Shown here piece after piece: positions 26,115-36,920 of a stretch of 64,000 nucleotides of DNA (position 1 is its first letter; each line of letters starts with the position of its first letter). A model generated the notes under the pieces. That model saw nothing but the letters and a program-made list of their open reading frames with translations, did no database searches and was not told the origin of the DNA. The stretch is taken from positions 279,849-343,848 of the forward strand of contig NZ_AYMJ01000008.1 in NCBI RefSeq assembly GCF_000633255.1, given 5' to 3'. A program made the translations under genes and the position numbers. This stretch comes from Pseudomonas sp. H1h (GTDB taxonomy: Bacteria; Pseudomonadota; Gammaproteobacteria; Pseudomonadales; Pseudomonadaceae).

Positions 26115-26820
26115 CATCTGCCCTTGCTGCGTTTGATTTGGAGGAGAAGGCCCGTCGCAATAATTCCAGCGCAGGTGAAAACTGCATTGATGCAGCGCAT
26201 GTGTACTAAAATTAGCGAGTTTATGTCCGAAGGATAATTTCCCTAATTTCGATACACATGAAAATTGTTAGATAAACAGGTAGTAGGCTTCCCGACGGTG
26301 GAAAAGTCATCCCACAGCGCACCTGGCATCCTCTCATGCCTTCCCCACAACCATCAGAAGCGCTCTGATAACGGAGGGAAGATACTTCGAAACCGCGAAT
26401 GTCGAACTCATATTTCGTAAGACGAAGGACATCATTCACGTGACGTTGCCAGCCGCCTTAGGCTTGGAGTGTAGGCGGTCACTCTAGTCGCCGTACCAGG
26501 TTGCGAAAGGGCTCACCTGGAGTAATAGTCATGGAGAAACCGCGGTTATGAATCCTCTTTTTCACGGATTTCTATTCCGGAGGAAGCCTAATGATAAGGG
26601 CTGAAATTGGAAATGGTGATCTTTTCTCCCCATCTCGACTAGCAAATGGGGCAGGGCTAGCATGGAAGTAGAGTTTTGGACATAAAAAAGACCCACTATC
26701 AAGGTGAGCCTGTCATATGTCTCTAGGGGGAGGCTTTTGGCCCGCGAGTCCCAGAGCAAGTTAGCATAACTTATTGCTAGAAATTCGCTGCGTCAACCGA
26801 GATGCTTGAAGGGGATTGCG
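26115..26820. other. Intergenic stretch, no supported gene
   Basis: About 700 bases with only short open frames (minus strand 26221-26439 and 26562-26759) that lack ribosome sites, recognisable motifs or normal codon bias. No terminator with a T-run and no strong dyad were found. Confidence 0.5.
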
Positions 26821-27102
26821 ATGAAAATAACTGAAAGCGTCGAAGTCGAGCCCGTGACAGATGTCCTATGCGATGTTTGTCGTTGCTCCACTTGCTTGGT
26901 TGGCGGGCCTCAGTTCGGCACACTGCATGCTCACTGGGGCTATGGCACTAGCCATGCTGGGGAGCGCTATGAACTGCGCCTGTGTGAGGAATGTTTCTTC
27001 CAGACTCTGGCCCACCTCAAACAGGAGCGGAGAACTCAAAATCTGTTCAATGAGGATGGTCACGATCTCACAGGTAATCTCGGTTTGGTTACGAAGGACT
27101 AG
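26821..27102 (+). CDS. Small cysteine-rich (zinc-ribbon-like) hypothetical protein
   Basis: A 93-residue protein with four cysteines arranged as LCDVCRCSTC near residues 17-26 and a second knuckle LCEEC near 59-63, which would suit a zinc ribbon. Between them lies GTLHAHWGYGTSHAGERYEL, which looks well conserved in style. The ATG at 26821 follows GAAGGGG. No transmembrane or signal segment. I recognise the general look of small accessory-region proteins of proteobacteria but no function. It stands alone in the AT-richer patch. Confidence 0.65.
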   Translation: MKITESVEVEPVTDVLCDVCRCSTCLVGGPQFGTLHAHWGYGTSHAGERYELRLCEECFFQTLAHLKQERRTQNLFNEDGHDLTGNLGLVTKD

Positions 27103-27349
27103 CCGATAGATGTTTACACTGACAGAAGGGATTCAATTTCTAACCGCGTGAGGTTCGTTGTTCTCAATTCAGATGAAATCGCTCTCATTTTTATTGAACA
27201 GTGAGGAAGTGTTGATGCAGGAGGCGCGTAGCGTAATACACGATTTAACATAATATACATTACACGTAACAAGATATTTCGCGATCAGCCCGGTTGCACG
27301 CCAGATTTCAATCCAGAGCCTTGCTCGTGAGCCTCGCTTTTCCCAAGCC
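27103..27349. other. Intergenic, nothing recognised
   Basis: A 247-base AT-rich gap between the cysteine-rich gene and the convergent cupin gene. A short reading frame on the minus strand (27169-27360) has no ribosome site or motif. No terminator is evident. Confidence 0.4.
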
Positions 27350-27865
27350 TCAATCATCATCCCGCGTCAGTTTTTCAATCAGCGTTCGATGCTGCGAAAA
27401 TTGCGCTGTGAGTTTCTTGCGGTCACCCATTTGCATGTCCGCAAAATCAAATCCTGGCGATACCGCTTCGCTGATCAATCCAAATCCATGTTCACCGTCG
27501 AGTAGCCGCGAAGCTTTCCAGATTCCACCAGGCACGTGCATTTGCAAATGCTGACCTGCCAGAACGTCGTTGCCCATTATCAGCGTCTGCAGCGAGCCGT
27601 CAGCGTGGATCATGTTGTACTCGATGGGATCTCCCAGATGAAAAAAATGCAGGATGTCCGACTGATTGAAATGAAACTGGCCCACCGGCGAATCCTCGGT
27701 CAGCAAGTAATAAATCGCAGTCATCAGGTAACGGGGTCCATTGGTGGTTTGCAGCATGGCGCGCTCATCAGCTTGAAACGTCCTGCGAAAATAGCCACCC
27801 TCGACGTGAGGCTGCACATCCAGCGCCGCAATCATCTCCTTAACGCCTGATTTCCCTGGATTCAT
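27350..27865 (-). CDS. DUF985 cupin-fold protein
   Basis: A 171-residue single-domain cupin of the DUF985 (Cupin_5) family. Its features are LDVQPHVEGGYFRRTFQAD near the start, the central TAIYYLLTEDSPVGQFH and HFFHLGDPIEYNMIH, and the C-terminal SPGFDFADMQMGDR. The family binds small molecules or metals in a beta-barrel and has no agreed substrate. The ATG at 27865 has GGAG nine bases upstream; an earlier in-frame start at 27907 is unlikely because it overlaps the palindrome. That palindrome sits 37-65 bases upstream of the start, in the promoter region. Confidence 0.8.
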   Translation of the reverse strand: MNPGKSGVKEMIAALDVQPHVEGGYFRRTFQADERAMLQTTNGPRYLMTAIYYLLTEDSPVGQFHFNQSDILHFFHLGDPIEYNMIHADGSLQTLIMGNDVLAGQHLQMHVPGGIWKASRLLDGEHGFGLISEAVSPGFDFADMQMGDRKKLTAQFSQHRTLIEKLTRDDD

Positions 27866-27901
27866 GGTCTGCTCCGTTGATTTGAAGGTGGATCTCCGAT
27901 A

Positions 27902-27930
27902 GCTCAACTAAACGGCTATTTAGTGTAGTT
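27902..27930. promoter_or_regulatory. Palindrome upstream of the cupin gene (copy 2)
   Basis: GCTCAACTAAA (27902-27912), spacer CGGCTA, TTTAGTGTAGTT (27919-27930). Same arms and 6-base spacer as 24461-24490, and part of the motif recurs at 36748-36764. Its position just ahead of the cupin gene favours an operator. Confidence 0.5.
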
Positions 27931-27989
27931 AACCGACGATAGCAGCACGTTTGCCGATTTTATGCGCACACACCATAAGGGGCGATCGA

Positions 27990-28889
27990 TCAACAACGCT
28001 TGAGCGTCTCACTTGGCAACTCATTGAACAGCGCCCGATAGCTGCTGGAAAACCGCCCCAGATGCCAAAACGACCAGTTCATCGCCACTTCGGCCACTGT
28101 AGTTTCCGTCGGCGCGCGCATGAGCAGCTCACGATGCGCGCTGTTCAATCGCCGCAGGCGCAACCAGTGGCTTGGCGTCATGCCGGTGAAGTCCTTGAAC
28201 GCATGCTGCAACTGCCGTAGCGAGACGCCCGCCACCTGTGCCAGTTCCAGCAGATTGACCGTCTCTTCCGGCGAATCGGCAGCCCATTCCCCTACTCGCT
28301 TCATGATCGTCCGTTCCTCGCTACGGCGCTGCAGGCCGTCGCGATCAAGACGCGCACGGGCGTTGTCGAGGATGAACAGACAGTCTTCCAGCAACTGTTG
28401 AGTCAGGGCTTCTTTGCTTGGTTGATCAAGGGTTTGCGACAACTTCGTGAGTGTCGAGCTTAACCAGCGACTGAACAAGGCGTTCTGCCCGCAATTCAGC
28501 GGCGCCATGAACAGGCCTTCAAGTCGGGACACGTCCAGACCGTGTTGCCGGACGAATTCCGGGCCAAAGACCACGGCAATTTCCTGGTAGTTCTCCGGAG
28601 TGATCCAGATGTTGCGGCTCTCTTCGTTGAGCAGATACAGCGCGTTGTCGCTGCGATCGAAACAAAACGCCAAGGCACCCGCTGGCGCGCTGAAATTCTG
28701 TTCGACGCGGGTGTTCATCTGTTCTTCGTAAACCTGCACGCCCTGCAAATCCAGATAGCGAATCTGCCCGGCGAAATGTCCGGGAGACATCTGCTGGTAA
28801 TGCTGGACCCAACCCGGCGTGGCGCGGATTTGCTCGGTGACATCAGCGGTATTGAAAGCCTGAACCTGTAGCGGATTGCACGTTGTCAT
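27990..28889 (-). CDS. AraC-family transcriptional regulator
   Basis: A 299-residue regulator. The C-terminal double helix-turn-helix is clear (LAQVAGVSLRQLQHAFKDFT, GMTPSHWLRLRRLNSAHREL, VAEVAMNWSFWHLGRFSSSY), and the N-terminal 180 residues form a cupin-like sensing domain of the EutR type. The frame is open much further upstream, but the ATG at 28889, which has GGTCTCCC in the leader, gives the family length. It is divergent from the gamma-glutamylpolyamine cluster, so it most likely regulates that cluster; the effector is unknown. The intergenic region contains TTTGGTGC repeated at 28909 and 28919, a 10-base spacing typical of AraC half-sites. Confidence 0.8.
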   Translation of the reverse strand: MTTCNPLQVQAFNTADVTEQIRATPGWVQHYQQMSPGHFAGQIRYLDLQGVQVYEEQMNTRVEQNFSAPAGALAFCFDRSDNALYLLNEESRNIWITPENYQEIAVVFGPEFVRQHGLDVSRLEGLFMAPLNCGQNALFSRWLSSTLTKLSQTLDQPSKEALTQQLLEDCLFILDNARARLDRDGLQRRSEERTIMKRVGEWAADSPEETVNLLELAQVAGVSLRQLQHAFKDFTGMTPSHWLRLRRLNSAHRELLMRAPTETTVAEVAMNWSFWHLGRFSSSYRALFNELPSETLKRC

Positions 28890-28908
28890 GGGAGACCTTG
28901 CGCACTCT

Positions 28909-28926
28909 TTTGGTGCGCTTTGGTGC
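28909..28926. promoter_or_regulatory. Direct repeat TTTGGTGC in the araC-puuA gap
   Basis: TTTGGTGC occurs at 28909-28916 and 28919-28926, one helical turn apart, between divergent genes. AraC proteins bind direct repeats with such phasing. Suggestive only. Confidence 0.35.
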
Positions 28927-29051
28927 TGCTTAAAGTGGATAGATGGAACTGCAAGGCACGCCCAAGATAGTCGCCAACGCGCCACAGGGGAAGGGGGCGG
29001 AAGATGAAACCCGCCCTCCCCGGCGTCTATAAAACCAATAACGAGGTCTTT

Positions 29052-30410
29052 ATGAATGCCCCTTTCGATCAGCTGTTCACTTGGCTGAAAGATCACAAGA
29101 TTACCGAAGTTGAATGTGTGGTCAGTGACCTGACCGGCATCGCCCGCGGCAAGATCGCACCGACCAACAAGTTCCTGCATGAACGAGGCATGCGCCTGCC
29201 GGAAAGTGTGCTGCTGCAAACGGTAACCGGGGATTTTGTCGACGACGATATCTACTACGACCTGCTCGACCCTGCCGACATCGACATGGTCTGCAAGCCA
29301 GTAGCCGACGCCGTGTATGTGATTCCGTGGGCGATCGAGCCGACCGCCATCGTCATCCACGACACCTTTGACAAGTTCGGCAACCCGATCGAACTGTCGC
29401 CGCGCAACGTGCTGAAGAAAGTCCTGCAGCTGTACACCGACAAAGGCTGGAAGCCAATTGTGGCGCCGGAAATGGAGTTCTACCTGACCCAGCGCTGTGA
29501 AGATCCGGACTTGCCGCTCAAGGCGCCGCTCGGTCGTTCGGGCCGCGCGGAAAGTGGTCGTCAGTCGTTCTCGATCGACGCCGCCAACGAATTCGATCCG
29601 TTGTTCGAAGACGTCTACGACTGGTGCGAGCTGCAAGGTCTGGACCTGGACACGCTGATTCACGAAGACGGTCCGGCGCAGATGGAAATCAACTTCCGTC
29701 ACGGCGACGCACTGGATCTGGCTGACCAGATCACCGTATTCAAACGCACCCTGCGCGAGGCGGCGCTCAAGCACAACGTCACCGCGACGTTCATGGCCAA
29801 ACCGATTGGCGACGAACCCGGCAGCGCCATGCACCTGCACCAGAGCGTGGTGGAAATTGCCACCGGCAAGCCGATCTTCGCCAATGCCGACGGCACGATG
29901 AGCGAGCTGTTCCGTCATCACATCGGCGGGCTGCAGAAATACATCCCGAAAGTGCTGCCGATGTTCGCGCCCAACGTCAACTCGTTCCGCCGCTTCCTGC
30001 CGGACACTTCGGCACCGGTGAACGTCGAATGGGGCGAAGAAAACCGTACCGTCGGTCTGCGTGTGCCGACCTCCGGCCCGGAATCCATGCGCGTGGAAAA
30101 CCGCTTGCCGGGCGCTGACGCCAACCCGTATCTGGCCATTGCCGCGAGCCTTTTGTGTGGCTACATCGGCATGGTCGAAGGCATCGAGCCGAGCGCCGCC
30201 GTTGAAGGTCGGGCCTACGAGCGCCGCAATTTACGCTTGCCGATCACTATCGAAGAAGCGCTGACGCAAATGGAAGAGTGCGACACCGTTGCCGAGTACC
30301 TGGGCAGCAAGTTCGTACGCGGCTACGTCGCCGTCAAACGCGCCGAGCACGAAAACTTCAAGCGCGTGATCAGTTCGTGGGAACGCGAGTTCCTGCTGCT
30401 CAGCGTCTAA
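29052..30410 (+). CDS. Glutamine synthetase-like gamma-glutamylpolyamine synthetase
   Basis: A 452-residue member of the glutamine synthetase fold, closest in style to PuuA/SpuI enzymes, which join glutamate to putrescine or another amine with ATP. Recognisable sites are VSDLTGIARGKIAPTNKFL (N-terminal beta-grasp, family variant), EMEFYLTQR, EDGPAQMEINFRHGDAL (metal and glutamate ligands), FMAKPIGDEPGSAMHLHQS and RRFLPDTSAPVNVEWGEENR, with NRLPGADANPYLAIAASL near the end. The adenylylation-loop tyrosine of true GlnA is absent. The start is the ATG at 29052, preceded by GAGG. It begins the cluster with a PotF-like binding protein and a PuuB-like oxidase. Confidence 0.85.
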   Translation: MNAPFDQLFTWLKDHKITEVECVVSDLTGIARGKIAPTNKFLHERGMRLPESVLLQTVTGDFVDDDIYYDLLDPADIDMVCKPVADAVYVIPWAIEPTAIVIHDTFDKFGNPIELSPRNVLKKVLQLYTDKGWKPIVAPEMEFYLTQRCEDPDLPLKAPLGRSGRAESGRQSFSIDAANEFDPLFEDVYDWCELQGLDLDTLIHEDGPAQMEINFRHGDALDLADQITVFKRTLREAALKHNVTATFMAKPIGDEPGSAMHLHQSVVEIATGKPIFANADGTMSELFRHHIGGLQKYIPKVLPMFAPNVNSFRRFLPDTSAPVNVEWGEENRTVGLRVPTSGPESMRVENRLPGADANPYLAIAASLLCGYIGMVEGIEPSAAVEGRAYERRNLRLPITIEEALTQMEECDTVAEYLGSKFVRGYVAVKRAEHENFKRVISSWEREFLLLSV

Positions 30411-30421
30411 GCCAATCCGCA

Positions 30422-30453
30422 AAGCCCCTTCGCCCCCTGTGGGAGGGGCTTTT
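30422..30453 (+). terminator. Terminator after the glutamylpolyamine synthetase
   Basis: AAGCCCCT (30422-30429) and AGGGGCTT (30444-30451) form an 8-bp stem followed by TTTTG. It is a typical Pseudomonas hairpin and may attenuate rather than end transcription into the next gene. Confidence 0.65.
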
Positions 30454-30516
30454 GTGGGAGGGGTTTGTTCCCGAAAGCGGTGTATCAGTCAAGTAATGCT
30501 GAACGTGCCAGCCTCT

Positions 30517-30539
30517 TCGCGAGCAAGCCCCGCCCACAG
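30517..30539. repeat. REP-like element
   Basis: Contains TTCGCGAGCAAGCCCCGCCCACA, a variant of the REP sequence seen elsewhere in this window, between the synthetase and the binding-protein gene. Confidence 0.55.
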
Positions 30540-30577
30540 AGGAACAATGAGCGACCTGAAAATCCAGAACCACCTGA

Positions 30578-32994
<2,417 letters not shown>

Positions 32995-33107
32995 CGGCGT
33001 TCGGGCAATTAATCCTTTCGGTTTGCTCTATCGCAAGGCACTTCTATATTGATGAAGTGCTTTTGCGTTCCTGACGCTCAGTGCCCAACAAACCGAGGAG
33101 GACATGG

Positions 33108-34763
33108 ATGAAGTCGTCAGCCGCCGATGAGCCGCGAGCACCGGGGCAAGCCCCGATCAAGACCCGACGCTTCAGTATTTCACTGGTGTGGATCGTCCCG
33201 ATCGTCGCGGTGCTGGTCGGCATTTCGCTGGTGGTGCACAACCTGATGCAGGAAGGCCCGACGATCATCGTCAACTTCAAGACCGGCAGCGGTCTGACCG
33301 CCAACAAGACCGAGGTCAAATACCGCAACGTGGTGATCGGTCAGGTGACTGACGTCGAGCTGAGCGGCGACCAGAAGAGCGTCGACGCCACCATCAAACT
33401 GTCCAAACAGGCCGAAACGTTCACTCGCGAAGACTCGCAATTCTGGGTCGTGCGCCCGCGCATCGGCGCCGGCGGTGTTTCGGGCATCGACACCCTGCTC
33501 TCCGGCGACTACATCGGCGCCGACATCGGCCAGGCCGATGGCCGTGCGAAACACTTCAAAGGCCTGGAAAACCCGCCGCCGATTACCTACGGCGAACCGG
33601 GCAAGCGTTTCATGCTGCACGCCTCCGATCTCGGCTCGCTGGACATCGGCTCACCGGTGTATTTCCGCAAGATACCGGTCGGCCAGGTCGTCACCTACAC
33701 CCTCGACCCCGATGGCAAAGGGGTCGACATCGAAGTATTCATTCACTCGCCGAACGATGCGTTTGTCACCGAGAACACCCGGTTCTGGAATGCCAGCGGC
33801 ATCGACGTCAACTTTGGCGCCAACGGGTTTGCGGTGAAGACCGAATCGCTTTCGACTTTGCTGGTGGGCGGCATCGCCTTCCGCGCTCCGGACTACAGCC
33901 CCAACGACGTGGCCGCAGGCGAAGACAAGGACTTCGAGCTGTTCGCCGACCAACAGACCGCTCTCGCCCCCCCCAACGGCAAGGCGCAATACATGGTGCT
34001 GCGTTTCGACCAGTCGCTGCGCGGACTCAAGGTCGATGCGCCGGTCGAGTTCCTCGGCATGGAGATCGGTCGGGTGGTGGGCATCAACCTGGATTTCGAT
34101 GCGAAAAAGCGCACCTTCCCGCTTAATGTCGGGATCGTCATTTACCCGCAGCGTCTGGGTCAGGCCTACAAAAAGATGCTGACCGAATTCAAGCATGATC
34201 CCAACGACGAAGCCGCCGGCATTCGTCTGCTCGGCACCTTTGTCGATAATGGCCTGCGCGCCCAGGCCCGCAGCGGCAACCTGCTGACCGGGCAACTGTA
34301 CATCGCGCTGGATTTCTTCCCGAAAGCCGAGAAGGTTGCGTTCGATCCGACCGTTCGGCCTGTGATCCTGCCGACCGTTCCCGGCAGCCTCGAACAGCTG
34401 CAGGAAAAGCTCGAAGCGATGGTCGACAAGCTCAACAAACTGCCGGTCGAACGGATTGCCGGCAACCTCGACAGCAATCTCGTCGAGCTGCGCAAAGGCC
34501 TGACCCAGTTCAACGCGAAAACCCTGCCGGGTGTGCAGGCCACCCTCGCCGACGTCAGCAAAACCTTGCAGTCCGCCAGCTCGACATTGGCCGAAGACTC
34601 GCCGCAGCGTGAAAAACTGACCCAGACCCTCGACGAGCTCGGGCGCATGTCGCGTTCGCTGCGTGAGCTGTCGGATTATCTGGGACGGCATCCGGAGTCG
34701 CTGATACGTGGCCGCCCGGACAACGCCGCGCCATTGGATCTGAAAGGACCGCCGCGTAATTGA
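33108..34763 (+). CDS. pqiB: Intermembrane transport protein PqiB (three MCE domains)
   Basis: A 551-residue MCE-family protein. An N-terminal transmembrane anchor (SLVWIVPIVAVLVGISLVV, about 23-41) is followed by three MCE/MlaD domains starting near residues 48, 158 and 285, each with a GLxxxxxVxYRxVxIGxV-like core (NKTEVKYRNVVIGQVTDVEL; SPVYFRKIPVGQVVTYTL; DAPVEFLGMEIGRVVGINL). A long C-terminal helix (about 430-530) would form the tunnel needle of PqiB. It probably carries lipids across the periplasm to the outer membrane. GAGGAGG six bases upstream fixes the ATG at 33108. Followed by pqiC, but no pqiA lies upstream. Confidence 0.9.
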   Translation: MKSSAADEPRAPGQAPIKTRRFSISLVWIVPIVAVLVGISLVVHNLMQEGPTIIVNFKTGSGLTANKTEVKYRNVVIGQVTDVELSGDQKSVDATIKLSKQAETFTREDSQFWVVRPRIGAGGVSGIDTLLSGDYIGADIGQADGRAKHFKGLENPPPITYGEPGKRFMLHASDLGSLDIGSPVYFRKIPVGQVVTYTLDPDGKGVDIEVFIHSPNDAFVTENTRFWNASGIDVNFGANGFAVKTESLSTLLVGGIAFRAPDYSPNDVAAGEDKDFELFADQQTALAPPNGKAQYMVLRFDQSLRGLKVDAPVEFLGMEIGRVVGINLDFDAKKRTFPLNVGIVIYPQRLGQAYKKMLTEFKHDPNDEAAGIRLLGTFVDNGLRAQARSGNLLTGQLYIALDFFPKAEKVAFDPTVRPVILPTVPGSLEQLQEKLEAMVDKLNKLPVERIAGNLDSNLVELRKGLTQFNAKTLPGVQATLADVSKTLQSASSTLAEDSPQREKLTQTLDELGRMSRSLRELSDYLGRHPESLIRGRPDNAAPLDLKGPPRN

Positions 34764-34779
34764 GCACAGGAGCTACCTC

Positions 34780-35331
34780 ATGGCTTTACCGCTGAAGATC
34801 ACCCTGCTCGCTGCGTTCCTGCTCCTTGGGGCCTGCCGCAGCGACCCGATCAGCTTTCACACGCTGACGCCGGTGCAGTTGCCCAACACCCGGGCCGGGG
34901 CGCAGATTCCCATTGAGGGAATCACCGTGCCCCCGCAAGTCGACCGCCCGCAAATTGTCATCCGCCAAGGCAGCAGTGGCCTGGCGATTCTGGAAACCCA
35001 ATGGTGGGGAGCGAGTCTGGCGGATGAGTTACGCAGTGCACTGAACGATCAACTGAGCAATACCGGCACTCGCGGCAATGTCTCTGTGCGCATCGACGTG
35101 CAGCGTTTTGATTCGATCCCCGGCCAGTACGGACTGATTGACGTCAAATGGCGTCTGCGCCCCAGTGGCGCGGCGGAAAACAGCTTGCTGACGTGCCGCT
35201 CCACGTTGCAAACGCCGTCAGGCCCGGGGATTGACGATCTGGTGGCCGCGCAACAGAACAACGTCAGGCGCCTGGCGGCATTGATCAGTCAGGCGGCGGG
35301 CAACCCGCGTGGCTGTCCATCGGCGTCCTGA
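34780..35331 (+). CDS. pqiC: PqiC outer-membrane lipoprotein
   Basis: A 183-residue lipoprotein with lipobox LLGAC, the acylated residue being C19. It belongs to the ABC-type transport auxiliary lipoprotein (DUF330/PqiC) family: PVQLPNTRAGAQIPIEGITV, QIVIRQGSSGLAILETQWWG and ADELRSALNDQL are typical. PqiC forms an octameric ring that docks the PqiB needle at the outer membrane. It begins 16 bases after pqiB behind AGGAG. It ends eight bases before the convergent sensor kinase. Confidence 0.85.
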   Translation: MALPLKITLLAAFLLLGACRSDPISFHTLTPVQLPNTRAGAQIPIEGITVPPQVDRPQIVIRQGSSGLAILETQWWGASLADELRSALNDQLSNTGTRGNVSVRIDVQRFDSIPGQYGLIDVKWRLRPSGAAENSLLTCRSTLQTPSGPGIDDLVAAQQNNVRRLAALISQAAGNPRGCPSAS

Positions 35332-35339
35332 GCCATCGG

Positions 35340-36602
35340 CTACAGCGTGACGGTGAAGCGACAACCGTTGGGTTCGCGCGTCACCAGTTGCACCTGCCAC
35401 TGTTGATGGCTGCAGATTCGCTGCACCAGCGACAACCCCAGTCCAAGGCCCTCCCCGCGCTGTTCGTCCCCGCGCACGAACGGCTGAAACATGGCGTGGC
35501 GTTTCTCTTCAGGGATCCCGATGCCGCTGTCCTCGACCACAAAACTGTCATTGAGCAGGGTCAGACGCACAAAGCCCTGATCGGTGTAGTGCCAGGCATT
35601 GCGCAACAGGTTGCCCATGACCGACTGCAGGAAGGTCAGGTCATATCGCCCCGTGCCGGCCTGCTTCGACTCATAGATGAACGCCAGACCCTTTTCGCGA
35701 ATCAATCGCCCCCAAACTTCGACCTGGGCATCGGCGACCTCTTCGAGCGTGCAGGTGGAGGTGGTTCCGAGCTCTTCGGGCTTGCGCGCGAGCAGCAAAA
35801 AAGTCTCGACCAGTTGGCGCATTTCACTGCTGGCCCGGGCTATCCGTCTGACGTGCTCGGTGGAGCGCGGTTCAAGCGAGGGGTTGGCCAGCAACAGCTC
35901 GCAGGAGCTGGCCAGAATCATCAACGGCGTGCGCAGCTCATGGCTCACGTCACTGGTGAAGAGCTTTTCCCGATTCAGGGTGTCTCGCAAGCGGCCAAGG
36001 GTCTGGTCAAAAGACAGTGCCAGGGCCCCGACTTCATCGTCAGCGTAGTCAGGGTGCAGTGCCGGCGCCAACGCGATCAATTGATCACGATGGCGAACCT
36101 GTCGTGCCAGGCGGATCACCGGTGCCATGACCTGCCGTGCCAACAGCCTGCCGAGCGTGACAGCCAAAATGACGCTGAGGATGAAACCGACGATCACCAC
36201 GACGAATAGCAGATGCTCACGCTGTTCAAAGCTTTCCTGATTGCGCAGCAGCACATATTTGCGTCCGCCAACCGCGTCGACCATGGCGTAGAAGTCATCA
36301 CCATTCAACGTTATCTCCTGGAAACCCAGGGGCAGGCTCGCCAGTGGTTCGGTCAGCGCCATGGGACCGGGACCGTTTTCGAAGAAAAACAATTCGCTTT
36401 TTTCCGGCTCATGCCGCCATTGGCTGATGTCGTCCATTGCCAGCAAGCGGCGCAAACCACCGTTCAGGGCGGTCATGGTCAACTTGTGCTCGACGACATG
36501 CACGGTGGCGACAATGCCCATCGCGAACACACCCGCAACCAGAGCGCTCATCAAGGCGAACACAATCACGATCCGATTGGCGAGGCTTTGCTTGAGGTCC
36601 AT
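35340..36602 (-). CDS. Sensor histidine kinase with HAMP domain
   Basis: A 420-residue two-component sensor. It has transmembrane helices at about 10-34 and 130-152 with a small periplasmic domain (about 95 residues) between them, then HAMP (153-205). The H-box SDVSHELRTPL contains H221, the N-box is GNLLRNAWHY, and the ATP lid holds VEDSGIGIPEE and GEGLGLGLSLVQRI. No response-regulator gene is adjacent on either side, which is unusual. Location between a lipid-transport locus and lipid A modification genes suggests envelope sensing, comparable to PmrB, ColS or CprS, but the sequence does not decide which. Confidence 0.85.
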   Translation of the reverse strand: MDLKQSLANRIVIVFALMSALVAGVFAMGIVATVHVVEHKLTMTALNGGLRRLLAMDDISQWRHEPEKSELFFFENGPGPMALTEPLASLPLGFQEITLNGDDFYAMVDAVGGRKYVLLRNQESFEQREHLLFVVVIVGFILSVILAVTLGRLLARQVMAPVIRLARQVRHRDQLIALAPALHPDYADDEVGALALSFDQTLGRLRDTLNREKLFTSDVSHELRTPLMILASSCELLLANPSLEPRSTEHVRRIARASSEMRQLVETFLLLARKPEELGTTSTCTLEEVADAQVEVWGRLIREKGLAFIYESKQAGTGRYDLTFLQSVMGNLLRNAWHYTDQGFVRLTLLNDSFVVEDSGIGIPEEKRHAMFQPFVRGDEQRGEGLGLGLSLVQRICSHQQWQVQLVTREPNGCRFTVTL

Positions 36603-36920
36603 CCGGTTTCATGACTCCAGTGCTGATTTCAGAGCAACAGACAAGGTAGCACGCGATGCCACGGGCCCAAGGGGCGCAGCTTCGCCTCCACGGCCGTCGT
36701 TGTTAAGTAGCGCCGATAAACAAAACGAGTATTTGAGTTTGTTTATCAAATAGCCGTTTTAGTTAAAACAGGTTGGCCCCCGCAAATTTTTCACAAGTTC
36801 TTCACTGCTCCGACACGCGTCTGACCGTAGTGTTCAGCAGCCATTCAAGCAAACCACCGTAAAGTAACTAACCTTCTCGAGCTCACGTTGCACTGTGTGT
36901 GTACTGAATGGAACTCGGGA
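36603..36920. promoter_or_regulatory. Divergent intergenic region, sensor kinase / histidine phosphatase
   Basis: 318 bases between divergent starts. It contains a degenerate copy of the palindrome motif AACTAAAACGGCTATTT (minus strand, 36748-36764). No clear sigma-70 promoter was chosen with confidence. Confidence 0.35.

Noticed and set aside
26221..26759. Two small minus-strand open frames
   Set aside because: No ribosome site, motif or codon bias; not distinguishable from chance.
27990..29921. A 643-codon minus-strand frame extending far upstream of the AraC gene
   Set aside because: The N-terminal part is antisense to the glutamine synthetase-like gene and lacks protein character; the AraC family length fits the ATG at 28889.
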